Counted from the stretch's first letter, positions 1 to 8,619 are shown. The stretch: 22,361 bases of DNA from Actinomycetes bacterium (GCA_025464025.1 JAODBP010000004.1:1-22361), one strand, 5' to 3'. A program made the numbers and translations. Notes: generated by a model from the letters alone, not told the origin.

Positions 1-1
1 G

Positions 2-1168
2 GCCCCGGCCGCCACGGCGGCATGCCGTCCCGGCGCGGCCACGAGCCCGGGCGTCACCGCCCGCGAGATCAAGGCAGCGTCGATCGTCACCGACTCCGGC
101 CCGCTGCCCGGGGCGACCGAGGGCTCCTACCGCGGCGCGGCGGCGTACTTCGCCATGGTCAACAGCCAGGGCGGCGTCTGCGGTCGCAAGCTCACGCTCC
201 TGAAGGGCGACGACGGGCTGGATCCCGGGCGGGCCCGAGGCGAGTTCCTGCGGCTCGAGCCCCAGGTCCTCTCGATCGTCGGCGCCTTCTCGGTCGCCGA
301 CTCCGGCTACATGGACCTCATCGAGAAGACGAAGGTCCCGTACGCCTCGCTCACCGTCGACCCGTCCGGCCGGCACCTGCCGACGGTGTGGCCGAAGCGC
401 ACCGGGGACAAGGTCTCGACCGGCCCGTACGTGTGGCTCCGCAAGCAGCACCCGGACGTCAAGAAGGCCGCGGTCCTCTACGCCGACATCGGCGCGGTGA
501 AGGCGAACCTCGACGGCACCGTGAAGGCGATCGAGCGCGCCGGGTTCCAGCTGGCCATGCCGCCGACGGCGGTGGGCGTGGCCGACCCCGACTACACGGG
601 CACGGTGCGGAACCTCCAGGACAAGGGCGTCGACTTCGTCTACCTCTTCTCCTTCGAGGTCAACATGCACGTCCGGTTCAACCGGAACATGAAGCAGCAG
701 CACTACGAGCCGAAGCTGAAGGTCGCCAACGTCGCCTTCAACGACCGGTTCTCCCAGCTCTTGAAGAGCGACGGCGACGGGTGGGAGAACACCAACAACT
801 ACCTCCCCTTCCTCGACCCGGCCGAGAAGGCGAAGTCGAAGGCCGTCAACGACTTCCTGACCTGGAACCAGCGGCTCTTCCCGGGCCAGCAGATGGACCT
901 GTTCAACGTCAGCGGCTGGGGTGCGGCGGCGTACTTCGTCGACGCCCTCCGCCTGGCCGGCGGCGACGTGAACCGGGCGTCGCTGCTCGCCGCCCTGGCG
1001 AAGGTGCCGAAGTACGACGACGGCGGGGTCGGCGTGCCGTTCGACCCGCACACGGGCGAGCCCACGAGGTGCTTCTCCATCGCCAAGCACCAGGGCGGCG
1101 CGTGGAAGCGGGAGTTCCCGGCCAACGGGCTGGAGTGCAACCTCGGCGAAGTCCTGAAGTACAAGTGA
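2..1168 (+). CDS. Liv-type ABC transporter substrate-binding protein (5' partial)
   Basis: The reading frame is open from base 2, so the true start and any signal peptide lie upstream of the window. About 388 residues are visible. The sequence reads as a periplasmic-binding-protein type I (Peripla_BP_6/LivJ-like) extracellular receptor. An early segment REIKAASIVTDSGPLPG leads into GSYRGAAAYFAMVNSQGGV, the usual N-lobe opening of this family, followed by GRKLTLLKGDDGLDPGRA. It probably captures a branched-chain amino acid or another small carboxylate or amide; the ligand cannot be read from sequence. Sixteen bases separate its stop from the start of the fused LivHM permease, which is followed by LivF, so it is the receptor of that transporter. 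The first internal ATG (155) lies inside the conserved domain and is not the start. Family assignment is firm, ligand unknown. Confidence 0.9.
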   Translation, partial: APAATAACRPGAATSPGVTAREIKAASIVTDSGPLPGATEGSYRGAAAYFAMVNSQGGVCGRKLTLLKGDDGLDPGRARGEFLRLEPQVLSIVGAFSVADSGYMDLIEKTKVPYASLTVDPSGRHLPTVWPKRTGDKVSTGPYVWLRKQHPDVKKAAVLYADIGAVKANLDGTVKAIERAGFQLAMPPTAVGVADPDYTGTVRNLQDKGVDFVYLFSFEVNMHVRFNRNMKQQHYEPKLKVANVAFNDRFSQLLKSDGDGWENTNNYLPFLDPAEKAKSKAVNDFLTWNQRLFPGQQMDLFNVSGWGAAAYFVDALRLAGGDVNRASLLAALAKVPKYDDGGVGVPFDPHTGEPTRCFSIAKHQGGAWKREFPANGLECNLGEVLKYK

Positions 1169-1184
1169 TCGAGGGGCGGCGGTA

Positions 1185-3149
1185 GTGGAGAAGCTCTTCG
1201 TCTTCCTGACCATCGGTGTCAGCGTCAGCGCGATCTACGCGGTGTGCGCCACCGGCCTCGTGGTCACGTACGTCACCTCGGGCGTCTTCAACTTCGCCCA
1301 CGGCGCCATCGGGATGTTCCTGGCGTTCACCTACTGGGAGCTGAGCGTCAACCGCGGCTGGCCGGTCCCGATCGCCCTGGCGGTCACGCTGCTCGTCATC
1401 GCACCGGCGATCGGGATCGCCCTCGACGTGCTCGTCATGCGCCGCCTGGTGCAGGGCGCGTCGGTGGCGACGAAGCTGGTGGTGACCCTCGCGCTGCTCG
1501 TCGCGTTCCAGGGCGCGGCGATCGGCATCTGGGGCATCCAGCTCCGGACGCTGCCCGAGCTGTTCCCGGGCCACGAGGTGTCGGTCTTCAGCCTCGTCAT
1601 CACGTGGCACCAGATCGTCACCGTCATCGCCGCGGCCGCCGTCGCGTTCGGCCTGCGGACGCTGTTCAAGCGCACCCGCCTCGGCGTGGCCATGCGCGCG
1701 GTCGTCGACAACCCCGAGCTGTGCGCGGTGAAGGGCCTCAGCCCGAACGTGGTGACCGCGGCGTCGTGGGCGCTCGGTTCGTCGCTCGCCGGCCTGGCCG
1801 CGATCCTGATCGCGCCGGGCCTCAACCTCGAGGTCAACACGCTCAGCCTGCTCGTGGTGTCGGCGTACGCCGCCGCCGTCGTGGGGCGGCTGCAGAGCCT
1901 CCCGGCGACCTTCGTAGGCGCCCTCATCCTCGGCGTGAGCCAGCAGCTGTCGGTGGGCTACCTGCCGACCACCAACGAGTGGCTGGCCAACCTGCGGCCA
2001 GCGCTGCCGTTCGTGCTCCTGTTCGTCGCCCTCCTGATGCGCCGTGAGAACCGCCTGCCGGAGAAGCTCAGGAGCCACGCCGAGCCCGCACCGCCGCGGG
2101 TGCGGACGACCCTCGTGGTCGGCGCGCTGTGCGTCGCCGCCGCGGTGCCGATCTCCGGCGCCTTGTCCCCGTCGAACCTGCTCATCGGCTCGCGCGGCTT
2201 CATCTTCGCCTGCATCGTGCTCAGCCTGGTCCTGCTCACCGGGCTGTCGGGCCAGGTGTCGCTCATGCAGATGTCGTTCGTCGGGCTCGGTGCCGTGCTC
2301 GCCGGCAAGCTGCCCGCGTCGCTCCCGTTCCCCGTGACCCTCGTGCTCGCCGGTGCCGTCACCGGGCTGGTCGGTGCCGTCGTGGCCCTGCCGGCGGTGC
2401 GACTGCGCGGCATCTACCTGGCGCTGTCGACCCTCGCGTTCGCGATCCTGATGGACAACATCGTCTTCGGGAACCGCAACGTCCTGGGCGGCGGCACGAC
2501 GTTGCGCGTCGACCGGCCCAGCATCTTCGGCGTCGACCTGTCGAGCGAGCGGGCGCTGTTCATCGCGCTGGTCGTCGTCCTCGTCGCCTTCGCCCACGTG
2601 TTCCTGGCGGTGCGCAGGAGCCGGTTCGGGCGGCTGCTCACGGCGATGCGCGACGCCCCGAACGCCTGCCAGACGCTCGGCATGAACGTCACCCGGGCGA
2701 AGCTCCAGGTGTTCTTCCTGTCGGCGATGCTCGCCGGGGTGGCCGGGGTGTTCTTCGGCGGGCTGCAGTCGAGGGTCGGGCAGCTCGACTTCCTCTACTT
2801 CCGTTCGCTGACCGTCCTGCTCGTCGCGACCATCTTCGGCATCACGAGCGTGTCGGGCGCCATCCTCGGTGCCGCGTTCTTCGTCGTGCTCCCCGAGCTC
2901 ACCCGACACGCCGACTCGTCGGGGGGCCAGGCCATCCAGCCGCTGGTGATCGGCCTCCTCGCCATCGCCACGGCGCGGCGCCAGGAGGGCCTGGCCGGGC
3001 GGGTGCGGGCCACGCTGCGGCCGCTCCTCCGCCTGGTGCCGGCGTTCCGGCCGACGCGGTCGCGCCCCGAACGGGAGATCGATCTGCGGGAGCCCGTGGT
3101 CGACGAGGTCCGCACGAGGGAGGTGACCCCCGTTGGCGCTGGCCGCTGA
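1185..3149 (+). CDS. Fused LivH-LivM branched-chain amino acid ABC permease
   Basis: This 654-residue polytopic membrane protein carries two permease domains. Residues about 1-290 are LivH-like: SGVFNFAHGAIGMFLAF near the N terminus and the cytoplasmic coupling loop KRTRLGVAMRAVVDNPELC. After a short Arg/Pro linker (about 286-305), residues about 305-610 are LivM-like: GLSGQVSLMQMSFVGLGA and the coupling loop RRSRFGRLLTAMRDAPNAC. The last 45 residues are charged and cytoplasmic. The start is GTG at 1185 with GAGGGG at 1171-1176 as ribosome binding site. The 3' end overlaps livF by 17 bases. LivH and LivM are usually separate, or LivM is fused to LivG; here the two permeases are fused and no LivG ATPase follows. 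It forms the membrane channel for the upstream binding protein. Confidence 0.93.
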   Translation: MEKLFVFLTIGVSVSAIYAVCATGLVVTYVTSGVFNFAHGAIGMFLAFTYWELSVNRGWPVPIALAVTLLVIAPAIGIALDVLVMRRLVQGASVATKLVVTLALLVAFQGAAIGIWGIQLRTLPELFPGHEVSVFSLVITWHQIVTVIAAAAVAFGLRTLFKRTRLGVAMRAVVDNPELCAVKGLSPNVVTAASWALGSSLAGLAAILIAPGLNLEVNTLSLLVVSAYAAAVVGRLQSLPATFVGALILGVSQQLSVGYLPTTNEWLANLRPALPFVLLFVALLMRRENRLPEKLRSHAEPAPPRVRTTLVVGALCVAAAVPISGALSPSNLLIGSRGFIFACIVLSLVLLTGLSGQVSLMQMSFVGLGAVLAGKLPASLPFPVTLVLAGAVTGLVGAVVALPAVRLRGIYLALSTLAFAILMDNIVFGNRNVLGGGTTLRVDRPSIFGVDLSSERALFIALVVVLVAFAHVFLAVRRSRFGRLLTAMRDAPNACQTLGMNVTRAKLQVFFLSAMLAGVAGVFFGGLQSRVGQLDFLYFRSLTVLLVATIFGITSVSGAILGAAFFVVLPELTRHADSSGGQAIQPLVIGLLAIATARRQEGLAGRVRATLRPLLRLVPAFRPTRSRPEREIDLREPVVDEVRTREVTPVGAGR

Positions 3150-3882
3150 GCTCCCCGTCCTTCCGGACACCGACGTCCCGCTCCTCGAGCTGCGCGGCAT
3201 CCGGGCCGGCTACGGCGGCGTCGAGGCCCTGCACGGGATCGACCTCGTCGTCCCCGGCGGCTCGATCGTCGCCCTCCTTGGCCCCAACGGCGCCGGGAAG
3301 ACGACGACCCTCGCCGTCGTCAACGGGCTGCTCACGCCGACCGCGGGCAGCGTGCTCCTCGAGGGGCACGACGTGTCGGGTGCGTCGACGGTGGCGCTGG
3401 CCCGCGCCGGGGTGTGCCTGATCCCCGAGGGCCGCGGCATCTTCCCGAACCTCACCGTCCGCGAGAACCTGCTCATGGACACCTACGCCGCCGGCAAGCC
3501 GGTCGCCGAGATCGAGGAGGCCGCCTACGGGCGGTTCCCCCGCCTGGGCGAGCGGCGGTCGCAGGTGGCGGGCACCCTCTCGGGCGGCGAGCAGCAGATG
3601 CTCGCGTTGTCCCGTGCGCTGTCGAGCGACCCGGCGCTGATCCTGCTCGACGAGCTGTCGATGGGGCTGGCGCCGCTCATCGTCGACGAGCTGTTCACCG
3701 TCGTGGCCGAGCTCGCCGCCACCGGCGTGACCATCCTCGTCGTCGAGCAGTTCGCCAGCGTCGTGCTCGGGGTCGCCGACCACGTCGCCGTCATGGCCCA
3801 GGGGCTCATCCGGCTCCAGGGACGCCCGGACGAGGTCCGCGACGAGCTCCACGCCGCCTACCTCGGAGGAGGGGAGCGCTGA
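3133..3882 (+). CDS. livF: LivF-type ABC transporter ATP-binding protein
   Basis: This 249-residue ATPase drives the Liv transporter at the cytoplasmic face. Walker A is GPNGAGKT (residues 50-57), the ABC signature is LSGGEQQ (149-155) and Walker B is ALILLDE (about 168-174). The H-loop position carries Gln within VVEQF, and IPEGRGIFPNLTVREN (about 97-112) is typical of LivF rather than LivG. The start is TTG at 3133, chosen because a near-perfect Shine-Dalgarno GGGAGGTGA (3118-3126) sits 6 bases upstream and no in-frame ATG or GTG is placed as well. It overlaps the end of livHM, which implies translational coupling. The partner ATPase LivG is not seen downstream; it may lie upstream of the window, or LivF may act as a homodimer. 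Confidence 0.93.
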   Translation: MALAAELPVLPDTDVPLLELRGIRAGYGGVEALHGIDLVVPGGSIVALLGPNGAGKTTTLAVVNGLLTPTAGSVLLEGHDVSGASTVALARAGVCLIPEGRGIFPNLTVRENLLMDTYAAGKPVAEIEEAAYGRFPRLGERRSQVAGTLSGGEQQMLALSRALSSDPALILLDELSMGLAPLIVDELFTVVAELAATGVTILVVEQFASVVLGVADHVAVMAQGLIRLQGRPDEVRDELHAAYLGGGER

Positions 3883-5129
3883 TGCGCCGTCGTCTCGTCG
3901 TCGCCGCCCTGACCATCGCCGCCGCACCGTTCGTGCTGGCGCCCGTCGCTGGTGCGGAATCGGCCGACGACGCGCTCACCGGGTACATCGGCACCGCCAG
4001 CGGCGCCGTGTTCTCGATCCAGCCGATCTTCCCCGGGCTCCTGCCCACCGGCGACGCCCCCTTCGAGGTCACCGGCGGGCTCAGCACCGCCAACGTGAAG
4101 TCGGGCGGGAACGCCTTCGGGCAGGCGGAGGTGGTGTGGCCCGGCTCGGGGGCGGCCAACCTGGGCCCGCTGCTCGGCCAGGCGGCGGCGCAACCGATCT
4201 TCTACCAGCTGCCGCCGTACCCGCTCGGCGTGCAGGCGAGCCAGAGCGACGAGCCGGCCAGCCAGGGCGCGGCCCCGGGCCCCGTCGTCAAGGCATCGGG
4301 CCAGGATGGCAGGTCGCTGTCGCTCGTCCAGGCCGGCGGTGGCGGGATCCCGGGCATCTTCACCTTCGGCTCGGTGTCGTCGTCGAGCCGGGCGGCGGTC
4401 GAGAACGGCTCGCTCGTCACCCAGAGCACGGTCGTGCTGCACGACGTGGTGCTCGGCGACGGCGACGTCACCATGGACGTGGTCAAGAGCGTGTCGACGG
4501 CGAGCAGCACCGGCGACCGCAGCGACTCCAAGGGCACGACGGAGGTCTCCGGCCTCGAGGTCGGCGGCCAGGGTGCGACCATCGACAGCAAGGGCATCAA
4601 GGGTGCCGGTCCGCTGACGACCGGGCTGGCCGCCGCCCTGAAGGCGGCTGGGGTCGACCTCGTGCTCGTCGACGGCGACGGGCATGCCAACGGCGGGGCC
4701 GCCGATCGCGTCTCGTCCGGCCTGCTGGCCACCATCGCCAACCCGGCCGTGGCCGCCAGCCCGCAGTTCGAGGGCAGCCGGTTCGTCATCGCCATCGCCC
4801 CGACCGCGGTCGGTGCGCTGGCCAGCCCGCCGTTCGACGCCTCGTCGTTCGACATCGCCATGCCCGCGCCGATCGATGTTGGGAGCGGTGGCGGCTTCAG
4901 CACCATCGCTGGCACGGTGGGCGACGTCTACGGCGGCGCCGCGACGACCGGGGGGCCGGCCCCGGCGGCGGGCTCCGACTCGCCGGTCGGGTTCGAGAGG
5001 GTGGGCAAGGTGCTCCCGCCCGTCGGTGGCGTACCGGGCAGCCTCGTGCTCGCCCTGGTTGCCGCCCTGTTCTTCGGCAGCCGTTGGATCAGCCGGTTCA
5101 TCGGCCGGTTCGTCTCGATCGAGGAGTGA
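3882..5129 (+). CDS. Exported, C-terminally membrane-anchored protein of unknown function
   Basis: This 415-residue protein has a Sec signal peptide (MRRR then a hydrophobic stretch, likely cleavage after AGA at residue 25). It has a long Gly/Ser/Ala/Val-rich extracellular region with no catalytic motif I recognise, and a single C-terminal TM segment at about 384-402 followed by a short basic tail. The middle (about 185-250) alternates short beta-like strands, for example TVVLHDVVLGDGDVTMDVV and TEVSGLEVGGQGATIDSKG. This style resembles secreted actinobacterial proteins of unknown role (recollection, not a database hit). ATG at 3882 shares one base with the livF stop and has GGAGGAGGGG just upstream, so it is coupled to the transporter genes. 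It may be a surface accessory or scaffold for uptake. Start and topology are well supported; function is unknown. Confidence 0.85.
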   Translation: MRRRLVVAALTIAAAPFVLAPVAGAESADDALTGYIGTASGAVFSIQPIFPGLLPTGDAPFEVTGGLSTANVKSGGNAFGQAEVVWPGSGAANLGPLLGQAAAQPIFYQLPPYPLGVQASQSDEPASQGAAPGPVVKASGQDGRSLSLVQAGGGGIPGIFTFGSVSSSSRAAVENGSLVTQSTVVLHDVVLGDGDVTMDVVKSVSTASSTGDRSDSKGTTEVSGLEVGGQGATIDSKGIKGAGPLTTGLAAALKAAGVDLVLVDGDGHANGGAADRVSSGLLATIANPAVAASPQFEGSRFVIAIAPTAVGALASPPFDASSFDIAMPAPIDVGSGGGFSTIAGTVGDVYGGAATTGGPAPAAGSDSPVGFERVGKVLPPVGGVPGSLVLALVAALFFGSRWISRFIGRFVSIEE

Positions 5130-5131
5130 CC

Positions 5132-5542
5132 ATGGAGGCAACCAGCGATCTCGTCATCGATGTCCGGCGCGCCCGGTTCCGCGAGTCCGTCGCCGGGCTC
5201 GCGACCCGTGCCCGCTCCGGCGACCTGCTGCGGCTGCTCGTCCTGCCGGCGGCGGTGCTCGTCACGGGTGGCTTCGCGGTGATGCTCCTGGGGTGGTGGG
5301 GCGCGGCCCACACCCACCGCCAGGTCGAGCAGATCCCGTACCTGATCTCCGGTGGCCTGATCGGGTTGGGCCTTGTCATCCTCGGCGGGCTCCTGTTGGC
5401 TACCGCAGTGTGGATGACGACCGTGCGTCGGATGCAGGAGCAGGCCGACGAGCGGGGTCGGGCCCATCTGGCCGAGCTGGTGTCCGTCCTGACCCCACCG
5501 GCGCCGAAGCCGAGGGCGAGCCGGGCCCGAGCCGCCAGTTGA
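5132..5542 (+). CDS. Small two-TM membrane protein of unknown function
   Basis: This 136-residue protein has two hydrophobic segments (about 33-55 and 70-94), so both ends are probably cytoplasmic. The loop between them contains WWGAAHTHRQVEQIPY. The C-terminal tail (about 96-136) is charged and then rich in Pro, Ala and Arg. ATG at 5132 lies two bases after the previous stop with GAGGAG (5121-5126) as ribosome binding site. Its stop overlaps the possible TTG start of the MFS gene. I do not recognise the family. Its place directly after the exported anchored protein suggests the two may form a membrane pair, but this is inferred only from gene order. Confidence 0.8.
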   Translation: MEATSDLVIDVRRARFRESVAGLATRARSGDLLRLLVLPAAVLVTGGFAVMLLGWWGAAHTHRQVEQIPYLISGGLIGLGLVILGGLLLATAVWMTTVRRMQEQADERGRAHLAELVSVLTPPAPKPRASRARAAS

Positions 5543-6828
5543 CGACCACCGTCCCGGCCACCATCGAGGGCCCCCGTAGGCGCCGCTGGATGCCCGACCT
5601 CGGTGGGGTCTCGTCCACGCCGCTGCTGATCCTGTTCGGCCTCAACCTCGTCGACGAGGTCGATCGGGTCGGCTTCGCCGTTCTGTCGCCGGAGATCCGC
5701 GACACCTTCGACCTCGGCGACGGCGGCATCGTGGCGATCGGGGCGCTGTCGGCCCTGCTGATCCTCTTCGGTGCCCTGCCGCTCGGCTACCTCGGTGATC
5801 GCTACCCCCGCACCCGGATCGCCGGCATCGCCGGGCTCGTGTGGGGGACGTGTGCCGCCCTCACCGGCCTCGCCGTGGTCGTGCCCATGCTGTTCCTCGC
5901 CCGCCTCGGTTCGGGCGCCGCCCGCACGTCGAACGAGGTCGTCCACCCCAGCCTGCTCGCCGACTACTACCCGCCGGCGGTGCTGCCCGGGGCGTTCCGC
6001 ATCCACCGGATGGCCAGCCCGCTGGGCTACGCCGCCGCCCTCGTGATGGGCGCGCTGGGCGCGCTCGTCGGCTGGCGCCTGGCGTTCGTGATCGCCGCCG
6101 TGCCCACGTTCGTGCTGCTCCTGCTGCTCAAGTCGCTGCCCGAGCCCCGCCGTGGGGGCGCGGCGCTCGCCGACGACGAACCCGAGCTGGCCGCCCTGTC
6201 GTTCCGCGAGGCCCGCACCTCGCTGTTCGCCACCAAGACCCTGCGCCGGTGCTGGATCGGGGGCTTCCTGCTCGGCGTCGCCTTCATCGCCAACGCCCAG
6301 CTCCTGTCGCTGTTCTTCGAGCGGGTCCACGGCTTCGACGCCTTCGGCCGGGGCGTCGTGCAGTTCGTGTACGGCGCCGGCACGGTGGCCGGCATCGTCG
6401 TCGGTGGGTGGGCGGCCGGCCGGGCGACGGCCAAGGCCCGGTTCGAGTCGCTGACCTACGTGGTCGGGGGCTCGTTCCTCATCAGCGCCGCTGCCCTGGT
6501 CGGGATGGCGGTGACGCCGTGGTCGGTCGGGTGCGTCGCCCTGGTGTTCTTCCTCGGCGTCGGCCTGGGCGTGTACCAGCCGGCCTACTTCCCGCTCGTG
6601 GCCCGAATCGTCCACCCCCGCATCAAGACCCAGGCCTACGGGTGGACGCTCCTGTTCGCCGGGCTCGGCGGGCTCGGGGCCATCCCGCTGGCCAGCATCG
6701 GCGAGCACCACAGCTACCGGCTGGCGTTCGGCCTCCTGGCCGGCATCATCGCTGTGGGCGCGGCCGTCGTCGCCTCGTCGGCCAGGTGCGTCGTGGCCGA
6801 CATCGCCCGGGTCGACGGCACCGCCTAG
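5539..6828 (+). CDS. MFS transporter
   Basis: This is a major facilitator superfamily permease of up to 429 residues with about 12 TM segments. The motif-A-like loop GYLGDRYPRTR (about residues 82-92) between TM2 and TM3 is the clearest hallmark. The opening LNLVDEVDRVGFAVLSPEI and the following layout resemble Spinster-like MFS proteins. A hydrophilic central loop (SLPEPRRGG through FREARTSL) separates the two six-helix halves. Substrate is unknown. I place the start at TTG 5539, which overlaps the previous stop as TTGA, a common coupling pattern here. ATG 5590 is a good alternative (412 residues); neither has a strong Shine-Dalgarno. It is the last gene of the Liv-type operon and ends 12 bases before the convergent DUF1214 gene. 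Confidence 0.88.
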   Translation: MTTTVPATIEGPRRRRWMPDLGGVSSTPLLILFGLNLVDEVDRVGFAVLSPEIRDTFDLGDGGIVAIGALSALLILFGALPLGYLGDRYPRTRIAGIAGLVWGTCAALTGLAVVVPMLFLARLGSGAARTSNEVVHPSLLADYYPPAVLPGAFRIHRMASPLGYAAALVMGALGALVGWRLAFVIAAVPTFVLLLLLKSLPEPRRGGAALADDEPELAALSFREARTSLFATKTLRRCWIGGFLLGVAFIANAQLLSLFFERVHGFDAFGRGVVQFVYGAGTVAGIVVGGWAAGRATAKARFESLTYVVGGSFLISAAALVGMAVTPWSVGCVALVFFLGVGLGVYQPAYFPLVARIVHPRIKTQAYGWTLLFAGLGGLGAIPLASIGEHHSYRLAFGLLAGIIAVGAAVVASSARCVVADIARVDGTA

Positions 6829-6840
6829 CCCGCCAGCGAG

Positions 6841-7971
6841 CTAGTCCGTCAGCGATGTGGCCGGCACGACGTGGCACCGGGGCTGCTCGGGGTCGTGCTC
6901 GGGCAGCAGGAACCGCCAGAAGATCGTCCCCCGGCGCCGACCACCGGTGTCGAGCCAGTTGGGCACGCCGGGGTCGGTGCCGCTGATGACGATGCGGTAG
7001 CGCCCCTCGGCGTCGGTGGCCATCTGGGTGCTGTTGAGCGAGCACTGCCGCGACCGGTACTCGAGCGTCTGCATGTGGACGTTCCAGAGCATCACGTTGG
7101 TGAAGCGGCTGGGCGGGAGGGTGCCCTCCATCACCAGGGCCTGGCCCGGCTCGAGGTCGAACGAGCCCGACGAGTAGTAGATGTCGACGGCGCCGGCCGC
7201 GTCGACCTCCGCGTTGCGGAAGCACCACGGGGTCCCGACCGAGTTCGGCTCGCTCGACACGAACGGCACCTTGAACGCCGGCGGGGCGCCGAACACCCGC
7301 GAACCCACCGTCGTGGCGTGGAGGAAGGCGTTGACGTCGCGGAGGCGGGCGGCGAACGCCTCGTCGTCGAGCGTGGGCGCCGGCCCCGGGTCGTCGATCG
7401 GCTCGATCTCCAGCCGGACGGCGATGTCGGGGTCGTTCTGGGCCGACCGCTCCTCGAGCCAGTAGTTGCGCACGAACACGTAGCGCGACTCGGGGGTGAG
7501 CCTGGCCCACGGCCCGGCGTGCTCGTCCGGGCTCAGCACCAGCTCGAACATCCCGTCGTCGCCGATGCCCAGCTCGGTGTCGTTGATGTCGGCGATGACC
7601 GGGCCGTTGATGCCGCCGGCCGGGTCGGCCCCGTGCACGGTGAAGGAGATGTAGCACTGGCGGTCCCGCCGGCCCCGGATGCGGTAGCTCCGGTCGCCAC
7701 GGATCAGGGCCTGGAAGTAGATGGCGTCGGGGTTGTCACCGAGGTACTTCCGGCTCGGGGAGACCATCGACGTGAAGCGGGGTCGCTCCGTGTCGCCCTC
7801 GACGAGGAGGTCGTTGGCCTCCGAGAGCAGGTGCATGGCGTAGCGGAACCCCTCGACCGACTCGACCTCGTCGAGGTCGCGCTCGGGTGCGTTCACGTAG
7901 GCATCGCGGATGTCGGTGAGCGTCGCCAGCAGCTCGTCGAAGGCAGCGGTGGAACGCGGAGCTCGGGACAT
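6841..7971 (-). CDS. DUF1214 domain-containing protein
   Basis: This 376-residue soluble protein lacks an obvious signal peptide or TM segment. Residues about 75-110 contain KYLGDNPDAIYFQALIRG followed by SYRIRGRRD, the pattern seen N-terminal to DUF1214 domains. The C-terminal part (about 265-365) has GQALVMEGTLPPSRFTNVML and the SRQCSLNSTQM stretch of DUF1214 proper. The biochemical role of the family is not established. The frame stays open 78 bases further upstream, but that part is low-complexity Arg/Ala-rich, so I take ATG at 7971. No strong ribosome binding site is present. It is the last gene of the minus-strand run that includes the sigma factor and two LuxR-HTH genes, with a 118-base gap in front of it, so co-transcription is uncertain. 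Confidence 0.88.
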   Translation of the reverse strand: MSRAPRSTAAFDELLATLTDIRDAYVNAPERDLDEVESVEGFRYAMHLLSEANDLLVEGDTERPRFTSMVSPSRKYLGDNPDAIYFQALIRGDRSYRIRGRRDRQCYISFTVHGADPAGGINGPVIADINDTELGIGDDGMFELVLSPDEHAGPWARLTPESRYVFVRNYWLEERSAQNDPDIAVRLEIEPIDDPGPAPTLDDEAFAARLRDVNAFLHATTVGSRVFGAPPAFKVPFVSSEPNSVGTPWCFRNAEVDAAGAVDIYYSSGSFDLEPGQALVMEGTLPPSRFTNVMLWNVHMQTLEYRSRQCSLNSTQMATDAEGRYRIVISGTDPGVPNWLDTGGRRRGTIFWRFLLPEHDPEQPRCHVVPATSLTD

Positions 7972-8059
7972 GACCCACTTGCTAGCGCGAACCAGGCGGC
8001 CCCGGCGGCCTGCCGCGCGACGGGGGTCCGCGCCGGCCGCCGGGGCCACCTGAGCCCCA

Positions 8060-8080
8060 CCCCTTCCTTGTAGGGAGGGG
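8060..8080 (-). terminator. Possible weak hairpin between regulator and DUF1214 genes
   Basis: CCCCTTCC at 8060-8067 and GGGAGGGG at 8073-8080 form an 8-base stem with a 5-base loop. As RNA from the plus strand the single irregular pair is G-U; from the minus strand, where the genes lie, it is a C-A mismatch. It sits about 10 bases past the stop of the minus-strand LuxR-HTH gene, but no U-tract follows. It may attenuate read-through into the DUF1214 gene, or it may mean nothing. Confidence 0.25.
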
Positions 8081-8089
8081 CACCCGGCG

Positions 8090-8578
8090 TTACAGGCCCA
8101 GCTCCCGGGCCCGGGCGACGATGGCGGCCCGGTCGGGCAGGCCGAGCTCGAGGCGCAGCCGCCGGAGGTCGCGCTTGAGGGTGGCCTCCGACACGCCGAG
8201 GGTCCGGGCCGCGTCGTGGAGGGGCTGGCCTGCGCCGATGGCGTGCACCGCAGCCCGCTGGCGGCTGGTGAGGAGCTCGGCCTGCTCGGCCAGCTCGAGC
8301 ACGCGCCCGGGGATGGCGCACCACGGCATGGCCAGCCGTCGGAGGAGGGCGGGGAGGTCGTCCGGTCGGTCGGCGCAGAGCACGGCCCGGGCCATCCCCG
8401 CTTGGACGGCCCGCAGGGCGTCCCGGCACGAGAGCGGGGTCAGGTGGGCGACCAGGACGTCGCAGGGCCGGCCGGGGCGGTCGCTCACGCGGTACGGCGC
8501 CGACGGCTCGCCGATCGTGTCGAGGACGTGGCGCAAGGCCCGGTGCAGCACCACCTCGGCGATGTCCAGTTCGACCAC
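8090..8578 (-). CDS. LuxR-type HTH regulator with degenerate receiver-like domain (copy A)
   Basis: This 162-residue protein has a C-terminal LuxR/GerE DNA-binding domain (about 103-162), including TLGVSEATLKRDLRR (126-140) as the recognition region. The N-terminal half resembles a shrunken response-regulator receiver: the strand CDVLVAHLTPL (39-49) aligns with the usual phospho-acceptor strand but has His45 where Asp is expected, and the paired acidic residues near the N terminus are absent. It is a clear paralogue of the gene immediately upstream on the same strand; they share VSDR, CDVLV/IDVLV, RAV-CAD-PD and SEAT-KR. Phosphorylation control is therefore unlikely. The start is GTG 8578 (GTG 8580 is out of frame); the ribosome binding site is poor. 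It lies 41 bases after copy B. Confidence 0.85.
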   Translation of the reverse strand: MVELDIAEVVLHRALRHVLDTIGEPSAPYRVSDRPGRPCDVLVAHLTPLSCRDALRAVQAGMARAVLCADRPDDLPALLRRLAMPWCAIPGRVLELAEQAELLTSRQRAAVHAIGAGQPLHDAARTLGVSEATLKRDLRRLRLELGLPDRAAIVARARELGL

Positions 8579-8619
8579 ACCTGTTCTTGGCCCGAGCAGC
8601 CGTTGGTGTTACCGCTCCC

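Noticed and set aside
909..3200. A 763-codon open frame on the minus strand
   Set aside because: It is antisense to the LivHM and binding-protein genes, with Arg/Gly/Glu/His-rich low-complexity translation typical of the mirror frame of GC-rich codons.
6829..6840. Possible terminator between the convergent MFS and DUF1214 genes
   Set aside because: The gap is only 12 bases and forms no stem with a U-tract.
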